Shown here piece after piece: positions 1 to 6,536 of a DNA stretch of 12,142 bases. The stretch's first letter is position 1, and each line of letters starts with the position of its first letter. The DNA lies in the NCBI GenBank assembly GCA_000434295.1, contig HF994916.1, positions 25,434 through 37,575 of the forward strand. Direction: 5' to 3'. Made by a program: the position numbers and the translations under genes. Under the pieces are notes generated by a model, which was given only the letters and a program-made list of their open reading frames with translations, was not told the DNA's origin and searched no databases. This DNA comes from Acetobacter sp. CAG:977. Lineage in GTDB: Bacteria > Pseudomonadota > Alphaproteobacteria > CAAGCB01 > CAG-977.

Positions 1-2
1 TC

Positions 3-884
3 AGAGCATTCGTGTATGACAGTAACTCCGACGGATATGTGGCAAAGGATATGACGACGCTGGCGTCTCATATTACCGAAAGCGGCATTCACGAAATGGC
101 GTTGCAACAAGAACCTGTTCCGGTTGTTTGGTGCGCTTTGAAAAACGGATCGTTGATCGGGATGACGTATGAAGCCGAAGAATCCGTCAGAGCGTGGCAT
201 ACTCATACGATGAAAGGGGCTTTTGTTGAAAGCATCGTGACGCAACCGTCCGAAAACGGCAGCTATGACGAACTTTATCTGTCTGTTAAACGGACGGTGG
301 CAGGCACGGAACGCCGTTACATCGAGGTGATGGAACGCGGCATGTTAGAGGAAAGCGATACGGCTCAAGACTGTTTTTACGTTGATTGCGGTCTGTCTTA
401 CAAAGGCGAAAAAGTTAAAATCGTCGGCGGATTGGAGCATTTGGAAGGCGAAACGGTCGCTATTTTGGCGGACGGAGCCGTCCAACCCGAACGCACCGTT
501 CAAAACGGCAAAATAGAATTGGACGTTGCCGCGTCATCGATACACGTAGGATTACCGTATGTTTCCGTTTTGGAACCGACGGCTTTGTCGGGGCTCGGAG
601 AATTCGGGGTATCGGAAAACGCCAAAAAGCGCATTTCGTCTTTGTTGATTAGGTTTTACAAAACGCTTGGCGTCAAGGCGGGGCGTAAAGAACATACCGA
701 GGCATTGGTTTTTCGCCGCACAAACGACAAAACGGACAATCCTCCGGAACTGTTCACGGGAGACAGAAAGATTCCGTTTTCCGGTGATTGGGTTGACAGC
801 GTATCCATTCGCGTGGAACAGGATCAACCGTTGCCCGTAACGGTGTTGGGGATGTTCCCGATCGTCAGTGTCAATTCTTTATGA
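3..884 (+). CDS. Phage tail-hub/stabilization-type structural protein, C-terminal part (5' truncated by window)
   Basis: The frame is open to the left edge (residues R-A-F before the GTG at 12), so this is the C-terminal ~293 residues of a larger protein and the GTG is probably not the true start. Features recalled from podovirus-like prophage proteins, often annotated 'ubiquitin-activating E1 FCCH domain-containing', are visible. These are the VWCALKNGSLIGMTYE segment, then AWHTHTMKGAFVESI, then the YIEVME element. A GLEHLEGETVAILADGAV segment and a VGLPYVS segment follow. By position, just before an internal-virion-type gene and the lysis genes, it may be the tail hub/nozzle equivalent of P22 gp10 or T7 gp12; that equivalence is inference. 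Its stop overlaps the next ATG (ATGA), which suggests coupled translation. Confidence 0.75.
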   Translation, partial: RAFVYDSNSDGYVAKDMTTLASHITESGIHEMALQQEPVPVVWCALKNGSLIGMTYEAEESVRAWHTHTMKGAFVESIVTQPSENGSYDELYLSVKRTVAGTERRYIEVMERGMLEESDTAQDCFYVDCGLSYKGEKVKIVGGLEHLEGETVAILADGAVQPERTVQNGKIELDVAASSIHVGLPYVSVLEPTALSGLGEFGVSENAKKRISSLLIRFYKTLGVKAGRKEHTEALVFRRTNDKTDNPPELFTGDRKIPFSGDWVDSVSIRVEQDQPLPVTVLGMFPIVSVNSL

Positions 885-1318
885 TGGGACAAATGAAAAT
901 GAGTAACAGTGATTTTAAGGACAAAGCGCAAGGGACGGTTTCCTTGTTTAAAAACACATTCAGCTATCTGGACGGTCGGGAAGATGCTTCTGCCCGAAAA
1001 GGAAATTACAGGCGCAGCATTACGGAAATCAAAGAAGACAGCCAAGACGAAGAAGACGCCGTTCGCCGAGAATCCGCCCTTCAAAAAGGGGAGGCTCGTG
1101 CGCGGGCAGGCGCTTCGGGCGTCAGGGTTTCGTCTTTTGACGATGCGATTGCTTCACGTGAATTGGACGCCGAACGCGAAGCGGCGCTTATCCGAAAACG
1201 GGCGTCGCGCGACATAAACGACCTTTACGAAGAAATCAGAGCGGAACGCCGCCAAAGCAAAAGCGCCGTAAGGAATCTGGCTTTGGGCGGGCTGAGCACC
1301 GTCATAGGAATGATGTAG
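881..1318 (+). CDS. Small internal-virion-type phage protein (putative)
   Basis: A 145-residue, charged, Arg/Glu/Ala-rich protein predicted to be largely helical. The middle contains an ASGVRVSSFDDAIASRELDAE segment followed by a long charged helix. This layout recalls short internal core or ejection proteins of podoviruses (T7 gp14-like or P22 gp7-like), where an 'ASGV...' segment precedes a helix. The last ~14 residues are hydrophobic and glycine-containing (ALGGLSTVIGMM), possibly a membrane-interacting tail. The ATG at 881 overlaps the previous stop. ATGs at 893 and 899 are alternatives, and a GGGA at 886-889 favours 893 or 899. The family assignment comes from pattern and position only. 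Confidence 0.55.
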   Translation: MMGQMKMSNSDFKDKAQGTVSLFKNTFSYLDGREDASARKGNYRRSITEIKEDSQDEEDAVRRESALQKGEARARAGASGVRVSSFDDAIASRELDAEREAALIRKRASRDINDLYEEIRAERRQSKSAVRNLALGGLSTVIGMM

Positions 1319-1325
1319 GTAAGAC

Positions 1326-1538
1326 ATGGATTGGAACGATATCTTCAGGTTGATTGAAGTCGTTATCATACCGGTAACGGCTTTTTTAATACGCGAAATT
1401 CAGAATTGCCGCAAAGATTTGTCCGATTATAAAGTCTATGTGGCGCAAAACTACGCGTCGGGATCCCACCTGTTGCGTTTGGAAGTCAAAATTGACGAGC
1501 TTAAAGACCTGATGCTTCGTTGCAGGTTGGAGGAATAA
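1326..1538 (+). CDS. Small phage membrane protein with coiled coil, lysis region (holin-associated candidate)
   Basis: 70 residues. A hydrophobic segment at residues ~6-23 (IFRLIEVVIIPVTAFLI) is followed by a charged helical region with heptad-like Leu/Val spacing (LLRLEVKIDELKDLML). The pattern is one N-terminal membrane anchor plus a short soluble coiled coil. Such proteins often sit beside endolysins in phages and resemble XhlA-type or holin-accessory proteins. The gene follows its upstream neighbour by 7 bases and ends 4 bases before the endolysin start. Its ribosome binding site is weak (AGGTAAG). It could be a holin, an accessory protein or an unrelated membrane protein; sequence alone does not decide. 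Confidence 0.6.
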   Translation: MDWNDIFRLIEVVIIPVTAFLIREIQNCRKDLSDYKVYVAQNYASGSHLLRLEVKIDELKDLMLRCRLEE

Positions 1539-1542
1539 AGGA

Positions 1543-1995
1543 ATGATTTCTGAAAAAGGTCTTGATTTAATCAAGAAATATGAAGGCTTTTCGCCGCTGG
1601 AATACATTTGTGCCGCGGGCAGGCGGACAATAGGGTACGGGCATTGTCTGGAGGCGGGAGAAGAATATCCGGCGGGAATCAGCGAAAAGTTTGCCGAAGA
1701 ACTTTTGGCAAAAGACTTAAAGTCGGCGGAAAAAGCCGTCGATTACGCCGTAAAAGTACCGTTAAGCGCCGTTCAGCGCGAAGCATTGGTCAGCTTTGCT
1801 TTTAACGTGGGAGCGGGAAACTTTAAACGTTCTTTGCTGTTGCGTCTGTTAAACGAAGGCGGGTACGACGAAGTCCCCGATCAGCTGATGCGCTGGATTT
1901 ACGCGAACGGAAGCATTTGTGCCGGATTAATGCGGCGCAGGAAAGCCGAAGCCGAACTGTTTGCTTCGGAAGACAAAAAAAGGAGAAGGAAATGA
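1543..1995 (+). CDS. Phage endolysin, GH24 lysozyme (muramidase)
   Basis: A 150-residue lysozyme that cleaves the beta-1,4 bond between MurNAc and GlcNAc in peptidoglycan. The GH24 signature is clear: Glu14 in KKYEGF, Cys23, then Thr29 in RTIGYGH. This gives the E-8aa-C-5aa-T spacing of the family, with Cys in place of the Asp of T4 lysozyme, as in a subset of phage lysozymes. A later VSFAFNVGAGNF block and GLMRRRKAEAELF near the C-terminus are also typical. Length matches the family (~150-165). No signal peptide or signal-anchor is visible, so release probably needs a holin. The C-terminus is basic (KKRRRK). An AAGGA immediately precedes the ATG and GGAGG lies ~12 bases upstream. Its stop overlaps the ATG of the next gene. 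Confidence 0.95.
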   Translation: MISEKGLDLIKKYEGFSPLEYICAAGRRTIGYGHCLEAGEEYPAGISEKFAEELLAKDLKSAEKAVDYAVKVPLSAVQREALVSFAFNVGAGNFKRSLLLRLLNEGGYDEVPDQLMRWIYANGSICAGLMRRRKAEAELFASEDKKRRRK

Positions 1996-2147
1996 GCGTT
2001 TTTTTATCGAAATTTTGGAATCTTTTAAAGCCTCAGGCGGGTAAAGCCGTCGCATTCGTCGTCGGCGCCGCGGCGTCGGCGTTCGGAGCGGCTTTGTCGC
2101 CCGAAACGTTGGACGGGCTTGCCGATTTTATTTCAAAAGCGTTTTAA
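1992..2147 (+). CDS. Very small phage membrane protein, holin candidate
   Basis: A 51-residue protein starting at the ATG at 1992, which overlaps the endolysin stop (ATGA) and follows a strong AGGAGAAGGA ribosome binding site. It has a short amphipathic N-terminus (FLSKFWNLLK), an Ala/Gly/Val-rich hydrophobic segment at ~19-36 (KAVAFVVGAAASAFGAALS) and an acidic C-terminal helix. One small-residue-rich membrane helix between an endolysin and spanins suggests a holin. No family was recognised, and the 1326 gene is a competing holin candidate. An upstream in-frame start at 1917 would lie within the endolysin gene and lacks support. Confidence 0.65.
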   Translation: MSVFLSKFWNLLKPQAGKAVAFVVGAAASAFGAALSPETLDGLADFISKAF

Positions 2148-2150
2148 ACG

Positions 2151-2351
2151 ATGGACGTTTTTATGGAAATCGCCGGACAGGGGATACTGGTTCTCCTGTC
2201 CGTTTTTACGGCTTATAAATACGGACGTCTTGTTGAAAAAAATGAACAAAGCGAAAAAGAAAAAAAGAGTTTGGAAGAAGTTCGCCGTTTGCGCGACGGG
2301 CTTTCTTGCGCCGATGTTGTTGAACGGGTGCGCCGAAAATTTAAACGGTAG
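2151..2351 (+). CDS. i-spanin (Rz-like inner-membrane spanin subunit)
   Basis: 66 residues. A single N-terminal transmembrane segment at ~5-22 (EIAGQGILVLLSVFTAYK) is followed by a highly charged helix (~27-55, many Lys/Glu/Arg), the layout of Rz-type i-spanins. These pair with a lipoprotein and fuse inner and outer membranes at the end of lysis. It is short compared with lambda Rz (about 150 residues), so the periplasmic span is small. The identification rests mainly on the o-spanin gene nested in another frame. The ribosome binding site is poor. An ATG at 2163 (MEIAGQG...) is an alternative start. The gene begins 3 bases after the preceding stop. Confidence 0.75.
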   Translation: MDVFMEIAGQGILVLLSVFTAYKYGRLVEKNEQSEKEKKSLEEVRRLRDGLSCADVVERVRRKFKR

Positions 2352-2457
2352 CTTTTGCGAGATTTACGAGCCCGTCTATCCGGATTACGAACGCGATACG
2401 GAATCGACGCTTAAGCAAATAGACAGGAACAACATCGTATATCTGCGTTGCAAATAG
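2242..2457 (+). CDS. o-spanin (Rz1-like outer-membrane lipoprotein), nested with i-spanin
   Basis: 71 residues from the ATG at 2242, inside the i-spanin gene in a different frame and running 106 bases past its end. A basic N-region (KAKKKKRVWKK) and hydrophobic h-region are followed by the lipobox LLNGC with Cys30 as the lipidation site, giving a mature lipoprotein of ~42 residues. The mature part has a C-x8-C..., Pro-containing (EPVYPDYE) and '...QIDRNN...' layout ending in Cys70. This recalls Rz1-like phage lipoproteins that end in a QI...N...C pattern; Cys39 and Cys70 could form a disulfide. The reading frame is open further upstream to 2119, but that longer start would put ~41 residues before the signal peptide, so 2242 is chosen. 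Confidence 0.8.
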   Translation: MNKAKKKKRVWKKFAVCATGFLAPMLLNGCAENLNGSFCEIYEPVYPDYERDTESTLKQIDRNNIVYLRCK

Positions 2458-2459
2458 CC

Positions 2460-2491
2460 AAAGCCCCCGAATCATGACGATCGGGGGCTTT
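2460..2491. terminator. Inverted repeat closing the phage lysis operon and tRNA-Thr
   Basis: An 11-bp perfect stem (AAAGCCCCCGA at 2460-2470 with TCGGGGGCTTT at 2481-2491) and a 10-base loop. It sits between the o-spanin stop and the 3' end of the convergent tRNA-Thr. The T tract is only three bases on either side, so it may act in both directions but with modest efficiency. Confidence 0.7.
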
Positions 2492-2493
2492 AA

Positions 2494-2569
<76 letters not shown>

Positions 2570-2578
2570 GATAGCGAA

Positions 2579-2608
2579 AAGCTATCCGAAAACGGGTCGG
2601 AAAAGCAA
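2579..2608 (-). promoter_or_regulatory. Candidate promoter for tRNA-Thr
   Basis: On the minus strand TTGCTT (2608-2603) and TAGCTT (2584-2579) are separated by 18 bases, about 10 bases before the tRNA 5' end. The match to sigma-70 is modest. The -10 overlaps a 6-bp hairpin (GATAGC GAAAA GCTATC, 2570-2586). Confidence 0.35.
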
Positions 2609-2691
2609 GAGATATTTTGTATTTTTGTTATAAAGAGGCGCCTTTTTGAAAAAAAACGGTCGGGCAGGGCGGGATAAAGGCTTTAAAATGT

Positions 2692-2721
2692 TTGTCCTTT
2701 GAGTTCGTGATGTGCTATACA
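2692..2721 (+). promoter_or_regulatory. Candidate promoter for tRNA-Leu (and possibly tig)
   Basis: TTGTCC (2692-2697) and TATACA (2716-2721) are 18 bases apart. The predicted start is roughly 15 bases before the tRNA. No terminator is visible between tRNA-Leu and tig, so the transcript may continue into tig. Confidence 0.5.
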
Positions 2722-2742
2722 GTCCAGAACGGCGCGGAAAAC

Positions 2743-2826
<84 letters not shown>

Positions 2827-2882
2827 GTTTAGACTTCTTGCGCCGCAGGTACGGATTATTTTTGAATTTTTAGGAAAAACTC

Positions 2883-4340
2883 ATGCAGGTAACAGAAACC
2901 AAAGTTGACGGTTTGAAGCGCGGTTTTAAGATTGTTGTTCCCGCCGAAACCATTTCGTCGAAAGTCTCTGATAAACTCAAATCGCTGGGGGAAACGGTTT
3001 CCATCCCCGGTTTCCGCAAGGGAAAAGTTCCCGAAAGCTTTTTGCGCCAACGCTATGAAAAGGCCGTTATGGGCGAAGTTTTGGACGAATTGATTCAGTC
3101 CGAAGCCTCCAAGACGATGGCGGATCGTTCTTTGCGTCCCGCAATGCGTCCGAAGATCGAGGTCGTTTCTTTTGACGAAGGCAAAGATTTGGAATTTACG
3201 ATGGACGTCGAAGTCGTTCCCGAAATTACGCCTGTTGATTTTTCGACGATTTCTTTGAACAAAATGGTTGTGGACGTTCCCGCAGAAGAAGTCGAAAAAG
3301 CTTTGGAACGTTTGGCTTCCGCCCGTAGCGAATCCGAACCCGTTACCGAACAGCGCGGCGCGGAAAAGGGCGATATCGCCGTTATTGATTTCGTCGGCAG
3401 CATAGACGGCGTCGAATTCCCCGGCGGCAAAGGCGAAAATTATTCGTTGGAACTGGGCTCCGGCTCTTTCATTCCGGGATTTGAAGACCAGCTGATCGGC
3501 AAAAAAGCGGGTGAAAAAACCGACGTTAAAGTTCCGTTCCCTGCTGACTACCATGCCAAAGACTTGGCGGGCAAGGATGCCGTTTTCGCGGTTGAAGTCA
3601 AGGAATTGCGCCGCAAAAAAGCTCCCGAACTGAACGATGAGTTTGCCAAATTCTTCGGCAAGGAAACGATTGACGAATTGCGTGACATGATTCGCGGCGA
3701 ACTGTCCAAAGAATATGAATCCGTTTCCATGAACAGCCTGAAACGCGATTTGTTGGACGCTTTGGCCGACGCTCACGATTTCCCCGTTCCCGAAAGCATG
3801 TTGGAAATGGAATTTGATTCCATCTGGAAACAGGTTGAAAACGCGAAGAATAAAGGTCATTTGGATGCCGATGACGCCGAAAAATCGGAAGAAGAGCTGA
3901 AGAATGATTATCGTGCGATTGCCGAACGCCGCGTCCGTCTGGGATTGTTGTTGGCTGAAATCGGCATGAAGAACAAGATCACCGTTACCGATGCGGATTT
4001 GAACCGCGCCATTTTGATGGAAGCGCGCCAATTCCCCGGACAGGAAAAAGCGGTGTTCGATTTCTATGCGAAACATCCCGAAATGCTGGATCGTTTGCGC
4101 GCTCCGTTGTTTGAAGAAAAAGTCATCGACTTTATCTTAAAGGCGGTCAAGCAAAACGACGTCAAAGTTTCCGTTGAAGAACTGTATAAGGCGGACGCCG
4201 AAGACGAAAAGAAAAAGCCGGCAAAGAAGAAAGCCGCTCCTAAGAAATCGGCAAAGAAGGAAGAGGCGGGTTCGGAAGAAAAAGAAGCCAAACCCGCGGC
4301 AAAGAAGAAAGCCGCTCCTAAGAAAAAAGCCGCCGAATAA
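2883..4340 (+). CDS. tig: Trigger factor, ribosome-associated chaperone/PPIase
   Basis: 485 residues. The N-terminal domain carries the ribosome-binding signature GFRKGKVP (residues 43-50), by which the protein docks at the tunnel exit near L23 in characterised homologues. An FKBP-type prolyl isomerase domain spans roughly 150-245 (GDIAVIDFVGSIDG..., GSGSFIPGFEDQLIG), followed by the helical C-terminal chaperone domain. The family is usually ~430-450 residues. Here residues ~439-485 are an added low-complexity Lys/Ala/Pro tail containing two copies of an AKKKAAPKK unit. The start follows an AGGAAAA ribosome binding site. It heads the tig-clpP-clpX-lon-hupB cluster and is followed by a stem-loop. 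Confidence 0.97.
   Translation: MQVTETKVDGLKRGFKIVVPAETISSKVSDKLKSLGETVSIPGFRKGKVPESFLRQRYEKAVMGEVLDELIQSEASKTMADRSLRPAMRPKIEVVSFDEGKDLEFTMDVEVVPEITPVDFSTISLNKMVVDVPAEEVEKALERLASARSESEPVTEQRGAEKGDIAVIDFVGSIDGVEFPGGKGENYSLELGSGSFIPGFEDQLIGKKAGEKTDVKVPFPADYHAKDLAGKDAVFAVEVKELRRKKAPELNDEFAKFFGKETIDELRDMIRGELSKEYESVSMNSLKRDLLDALADAHDFPVPESMLEMEFDSIWKQVENAKNKGHLDADDAEKSEEELKNDYRAIAERRVRLGLLLAEIGMKNKITVTDADLNRAILMEARQFPGQEKAVFDFYAKHPEMLDRLRAPLFEEKVIDFILKAVKQNDVKVSVEELYKADAEDEKKKPAKKKAAPKKSAKKEEAGSEEKEAKPAAKKKAAPKKKAAE
4219..4325 (+). repeat. 29-bp direct repeat in the tig C-terminal tail
   Basis: A perfect 29-base repeat occurs at 4219-4247 and 4297-4325, 78 bases (26 codons) apart and so in frame. 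It encodes the repeated AKKKAAPKK unit. A shorter partial copy starts at 4249 (CGGCAAAGAAGG). In-frame duplication of this kind can lengthen or shorten the basic tail by slippage or recombination. Confidence 0.9.
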
Positions 4341-4361
4341 CAGGCTTTCGGCTTAAAGGAA

Positions 4362-4399
4362 AAAAGGAACCGCGGGACATCAGCCCTACGGTTCCTTTT
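4362..4399 (+). terminator. Stem-loop between tig and clpP
   Basis: An 11-bp stem (AAAAGGAACCG at 4362-4372 with CGGTTCCTTTT at 4389-4399) has an inner GGG/CCC pairing and ends in four T. Only 29 bases separate it from the clpP start. It may be a partial terminator or attenuator rather than a full stop. Confidence 0.75.
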
Positions 4400-4428
4400 G
4401 TCGAAAATCAAACAGGAAAGAAAGAAAA

Positions 4429-5058
4429 ATGCGCGAACGCGATCCGATAGACGTTTATATGAATACTTTGGTTCCGATGGTTATTGAACAAACCAGCCGC
4501 GGGGAACGTTCTTATGATATATATTCCCGCCTGTTGAAAGAGCGGATTGTTTTTTTAACGGGGCAGGTTCATGACGAAGTCGCCAGCCTGATTTGTGCTC
4601 AGCTGTTGTTTTTGGAATCCGAAAATCCGAATAAGGACATAGCGTTTTACATCAATTCTCCCGGCGGCGTCGTAACGTCCGGAATGGCGATTTTCGATAC
4701 GATGAACTATATTCGTTGTGACGTGTCGACGCTGTGTATCGGTCAGGCGGCTTCGATGGGATCGTTGCTGTTGTGCGCCGGACAGAAAGGCAAGCGGTTT
4801 GCATTGCCCAACGCACGAATCATGATTCACCAGCCTTCGGGCGGATTCCAAGGGCAGGCGACGGATATCGAGATTCATGCGCGCGAAATTTTGAATTTAA
4901 AAGCCCGTTTAAACAACATTTACGTTGAAAAGACGGGACAAAGTCTGGAAACCGTCGAACAGGCGATGGAACGCGACAATTTCATGAGTGCCGAAGATGC
5001 CAAAAAATTCGGCTTGATTGACGAAGTCGTTTCCGAACGTCTGAAGTCTTCCGAATAA
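4429..5058 (+). CDS. clpP: ATP-dependent Clp protease proteolytic subunit ClpP
   Basis: 209 residues, full length for the family. Catalytic triad Ser109 (GQAASMGS), His134 (MIHQPSGG) and Asp183 (ERDNFMSA). It forms a double heptameric cytoplasmic barrel that degrades substrates fed by ClpX or another Clp ATPase. The N-terminus (RERDPIDVYMNTLVPMVIEQTSRGERSYDIYSRLLKER region) is typical, with the conserved YDIYSRLLKERI segment. The start is preceded by an AGGAAAG ribosome binding site. It lies between tig and clpX as in many Proteobacteria. No promoter is evident between the tig stem-loop and the start, so transcription may come through from tig. Confidence 0.98.
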   Translation: MRERDPIDVYMNTLVPMVIEQTSRGERSYDIYSRLLKERIVFLTGQVHDEVASLICAQLLFLESENPNKDIAFYINSPGGVVTSGMAIFDTMNYIRCDVSTLCIGQAASMGSLLLCAGQKGKRFALPNARIMIHQPSGGFQGQATDIEIHAREILNLKARLNNIYVEKTGQSLETVEQAMERDNFMSAEDAKKFGLIDEVVSERLKSSE

Positions 5059-5068
5059 GCAAAAGCGG

Positions 5069-5132
5069 GCGGGCATAAAGGACAGTATGACTTATATGCT
5101 ATTGTTTTTATGCCCGCACGCGTGTAGCATAT
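5069..5132 (+). promoter_or_regulatory. Structured clpP-clpX intergenic leader with candidate promoter
   Basis: Two interlocking inverted repeats are present. GCGGGCATAAA (5069-5079) pairs with TTTATGCCCGC (5107-5117), and ATATGCTA (5094-5101), inside that loop, pairs with TAGCATAT (5125-5132) outside it. The topology is that of an H-type pseudoknot or two alternative hairpins. Overlapping this, TTGTTT (5102-5107) and TAGCAT (5125-5130) are 17 bases apart and could be a sigma-70-like clpX promoter. A palindrome CACGCGTG (5117-5124) lies between them. There is no T tract after the hairpin, so it is not a typical terminator. Confidence 0.5.
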
Positions 5133-5163
5133 CTGAACAGAGCGAAAAGAGGATTTGCCGACA

Positions 5164-6438
5164 ATGACGAAAACGCCGTCCAAAGACGAACAAAAAGGAA
5201 CGTTATATTGTTCTTTTTGCGGAAAAAGCCAGCATGAGGTTAAAAAACTGATTGCGGGACCGAATGTTTTTATCTGCGACGAATGTATCGGCTTATGCAC
5301 CGATATCATTAACGAAGAACAAAAAACAGAAGTAAAGGCGGACGGCGACAAGATACCGGCTCCGCGCAAAATCAAAGAAGTCTTGGACGATTACGTCATC
5401 GGACAGGAACAAGCAAAAAAGGTTTTGGCGGTCAGCGTTTATAACCACTATAAACGTTTGATGTCTTTGGACGCGGGCAATCAGGATGTCGAAATTTCAA
5501 AATCCAACATTTTGCTGATCGGACCGACGGGGTCGGGAAAGACTTTGTTGGCGCGGACTTTGGCACGGATTTTGGACGTTCCTTTTACAATGGCGGATGC
5601 GACGACATTGACCGAAGCGGGGTACGTCGGCGAAGACGTTGAAAACATAATTTTAAAGCTGGTTCAGGCGGCGGATTACAATATCGAAAAAGCTCAGCGC
5701 GGAATTATCTATATTGATGAAATCGACAAGATTTCCAAGAAATCGGACAATCCGTCAATTACACGCGACGTTTCGGGCGAAGGCGTGCAACAGGCTTTGT
5801 TGAAAATTATGGAAGGGACGGTGGCTTCCGTTCCTCCGCAGGGCGGGCGCAAGCATCCCCAACAGGAATTTTTGCAGGTTGATACGACGAACATCTTGTT
5901 TATTTGCGGCGGGGCGTTTGCCGGATTGGAAAAGATTATTGCACAGCGTTCGGAACGTTCTTCCATCGGTTTCGGGGCTCATGTCGCAGGGCCGAACGAA
6001 CGCAAGACGGGCGATTTGCTGAAAGAAGTCGAGCCTGAAGATTTGTTGAAATTCGGATTGATTCCCGAATTTGTCGGGCGTGTCCCCGTTTTGGCGACGT
6101 TGGATGATTTGGACGAAGCCGCGCTGATTGAAATTTTAACACAGCCGAAAAACGCGCTGGTCAAGCAATACCAGGCTTTGTTCAATATGGAAAACGTCAA
6201 ACTTTCCTTTACGGAAGAAGCACTGAAAGCAATCGCGCGCAAAGCCGTTGATCGCAAGACGGGCGCCAGAGGATTGCGAGCCATAATGGAAACGCTGTTG
6301 TTGGAAACGATGTTCGAATTGCCTTCAATGGAAGGGGTTCGCGAGATTGTCGTTGATGACAAGACGGTTAGCGGTGAAACGCCGCCTTTGCGGATTTATG
6401 CCCAAAAAGGCAGCGAAAATATAGAAACCAGCGCTTGA
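5164..6438 (+). CDS. clpX: ATP-dependent Clp protease ATP-binding subunit ClpX
   Basis: 424 residues, full length. The N-terminal zinc-binding domain has Cys16, Cys19, Cys38 and Cys41. The AAA+ module has Walker A GPTGSGKT (120-127), the pore loop GYVGE (153-157), Walker B IIYIDEID (181-188), the GGRKH pore-2 loop (228-231) and the IGF ClpP-docking loop (268-270). ClpX unfolds tagged substrates and threads them into ClpP. The ATG at 5164 is chosen because the N-terminus then matches the family (MTK...LYCSFCGKSQHEV). A TTG at 5155 would lie only two bases after the GAGG. It is separated from clpP by about 105 bases with secondary structure, and from lon by 98 bases. Confidence 0.98.
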   Translation: MTKTPSKDEQKGTLYCSFCGKSQHEVKKLIAGPNVFICDECIGLCTDIINEEQKTEVKADGDKIPAPRKIKEVLDDYVIGQEQAKKVLAVSVYNHYKRLMSLDAGNQDVEISKSNILLIGPTGSGKTLLARTLARILDVPFTMADATTLTEAGYVGEDVENIILKLVQAADYNIEKAQRGIIYIDEIDKISKKSDNPSITRDVSGEGVQQALLKIMEGTVASVPPQGGRKHPQQEFLQVDTTNILFICGGAFAGLEKIIAQRSERSSIGFGAHVAGPNERKTGDLLKEVEPEDLLKFGLIPEFVGRVPVLATLDDLDEAALIEILTQPKNALVKQYQALFNMENVKLSFTEEALKAIARKAVDRKTGARGLRAIMETLLLETMFELPSMEGVREIVVDDKTVSGETPPLRIYAQKGSENIETSA

Positions 6439-6455
6439 AATTTAAGAGCCTCCCT

Positions 6456-6484
6456 CTTGCGTTTTGAAAAAGATGGGCTTAAAT
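6456..6484 (+). promoter_or_regulatory. Candidate lon promoter, possibly heat-shock (sigma-32)
   Basis: CTTG (6456-6459) and CTTAAAT (6478-6484) are 18 bases apart, which resembles the CTTG/CYTAT-type alphaproteobacterial RpoH promoter. The same bases also read as a weak sigma-70 pair (TTGCGT and TTAAAT, 16 apart). lon is a heat-shock gene in many bacteria, which supports the idea, but the -10 match is partial. Confidence 0.4.
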
Positions 6485-6536
6485 AATAAGCACCGGGAAT
6501 TAAGCATAACCAGAACAAAAACGGGAGATGAGGCTC

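Larger units (their letters stand above)
1..2491 (+). mobile_element. Prophage fragment (late genes: virion proteins and lysis cassette)
   Basis: Six or seven tightly packed + strand genes with 1-4 base overlaps or very short gaps. They include a tail-hub-type protein, an internal-virion-type protein, a GH24 endolysin and a nested spanin pair, which is the usual late end of a podovirus genome. The fragment enters from the left edge and stops at an inverted repeat next to the 3' end of tRNA-Thr, a classical integration point. No integrase is visible here; it would lie to the left if the element is complete. That the element ends at the tRNA is an inference, because only one boundary is in view. 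Confidence 0.8.

Noticed and set aside
909..1217. 102-residue + strand frame inside the internal-virion-type gene
   Set aside because: Basic, no pattern, fully overlapped by a frame that fits the tight gene packing.
2636..2643. AGGCGCCT palindrome between the divergent tRNAs as an operator
   Set aside because: Only eight bases, with no symmetrical flank or good promoter overlap; likely chance.
2856..4076. 406-residue open frame on the minus strand, antisense to tig
   Set aside because: It is Phe/Asn/Gln-rich, has no recognisable domain, and lies opposite a certain tig gene. Long antisense frames arise from the codon use of the real gene.
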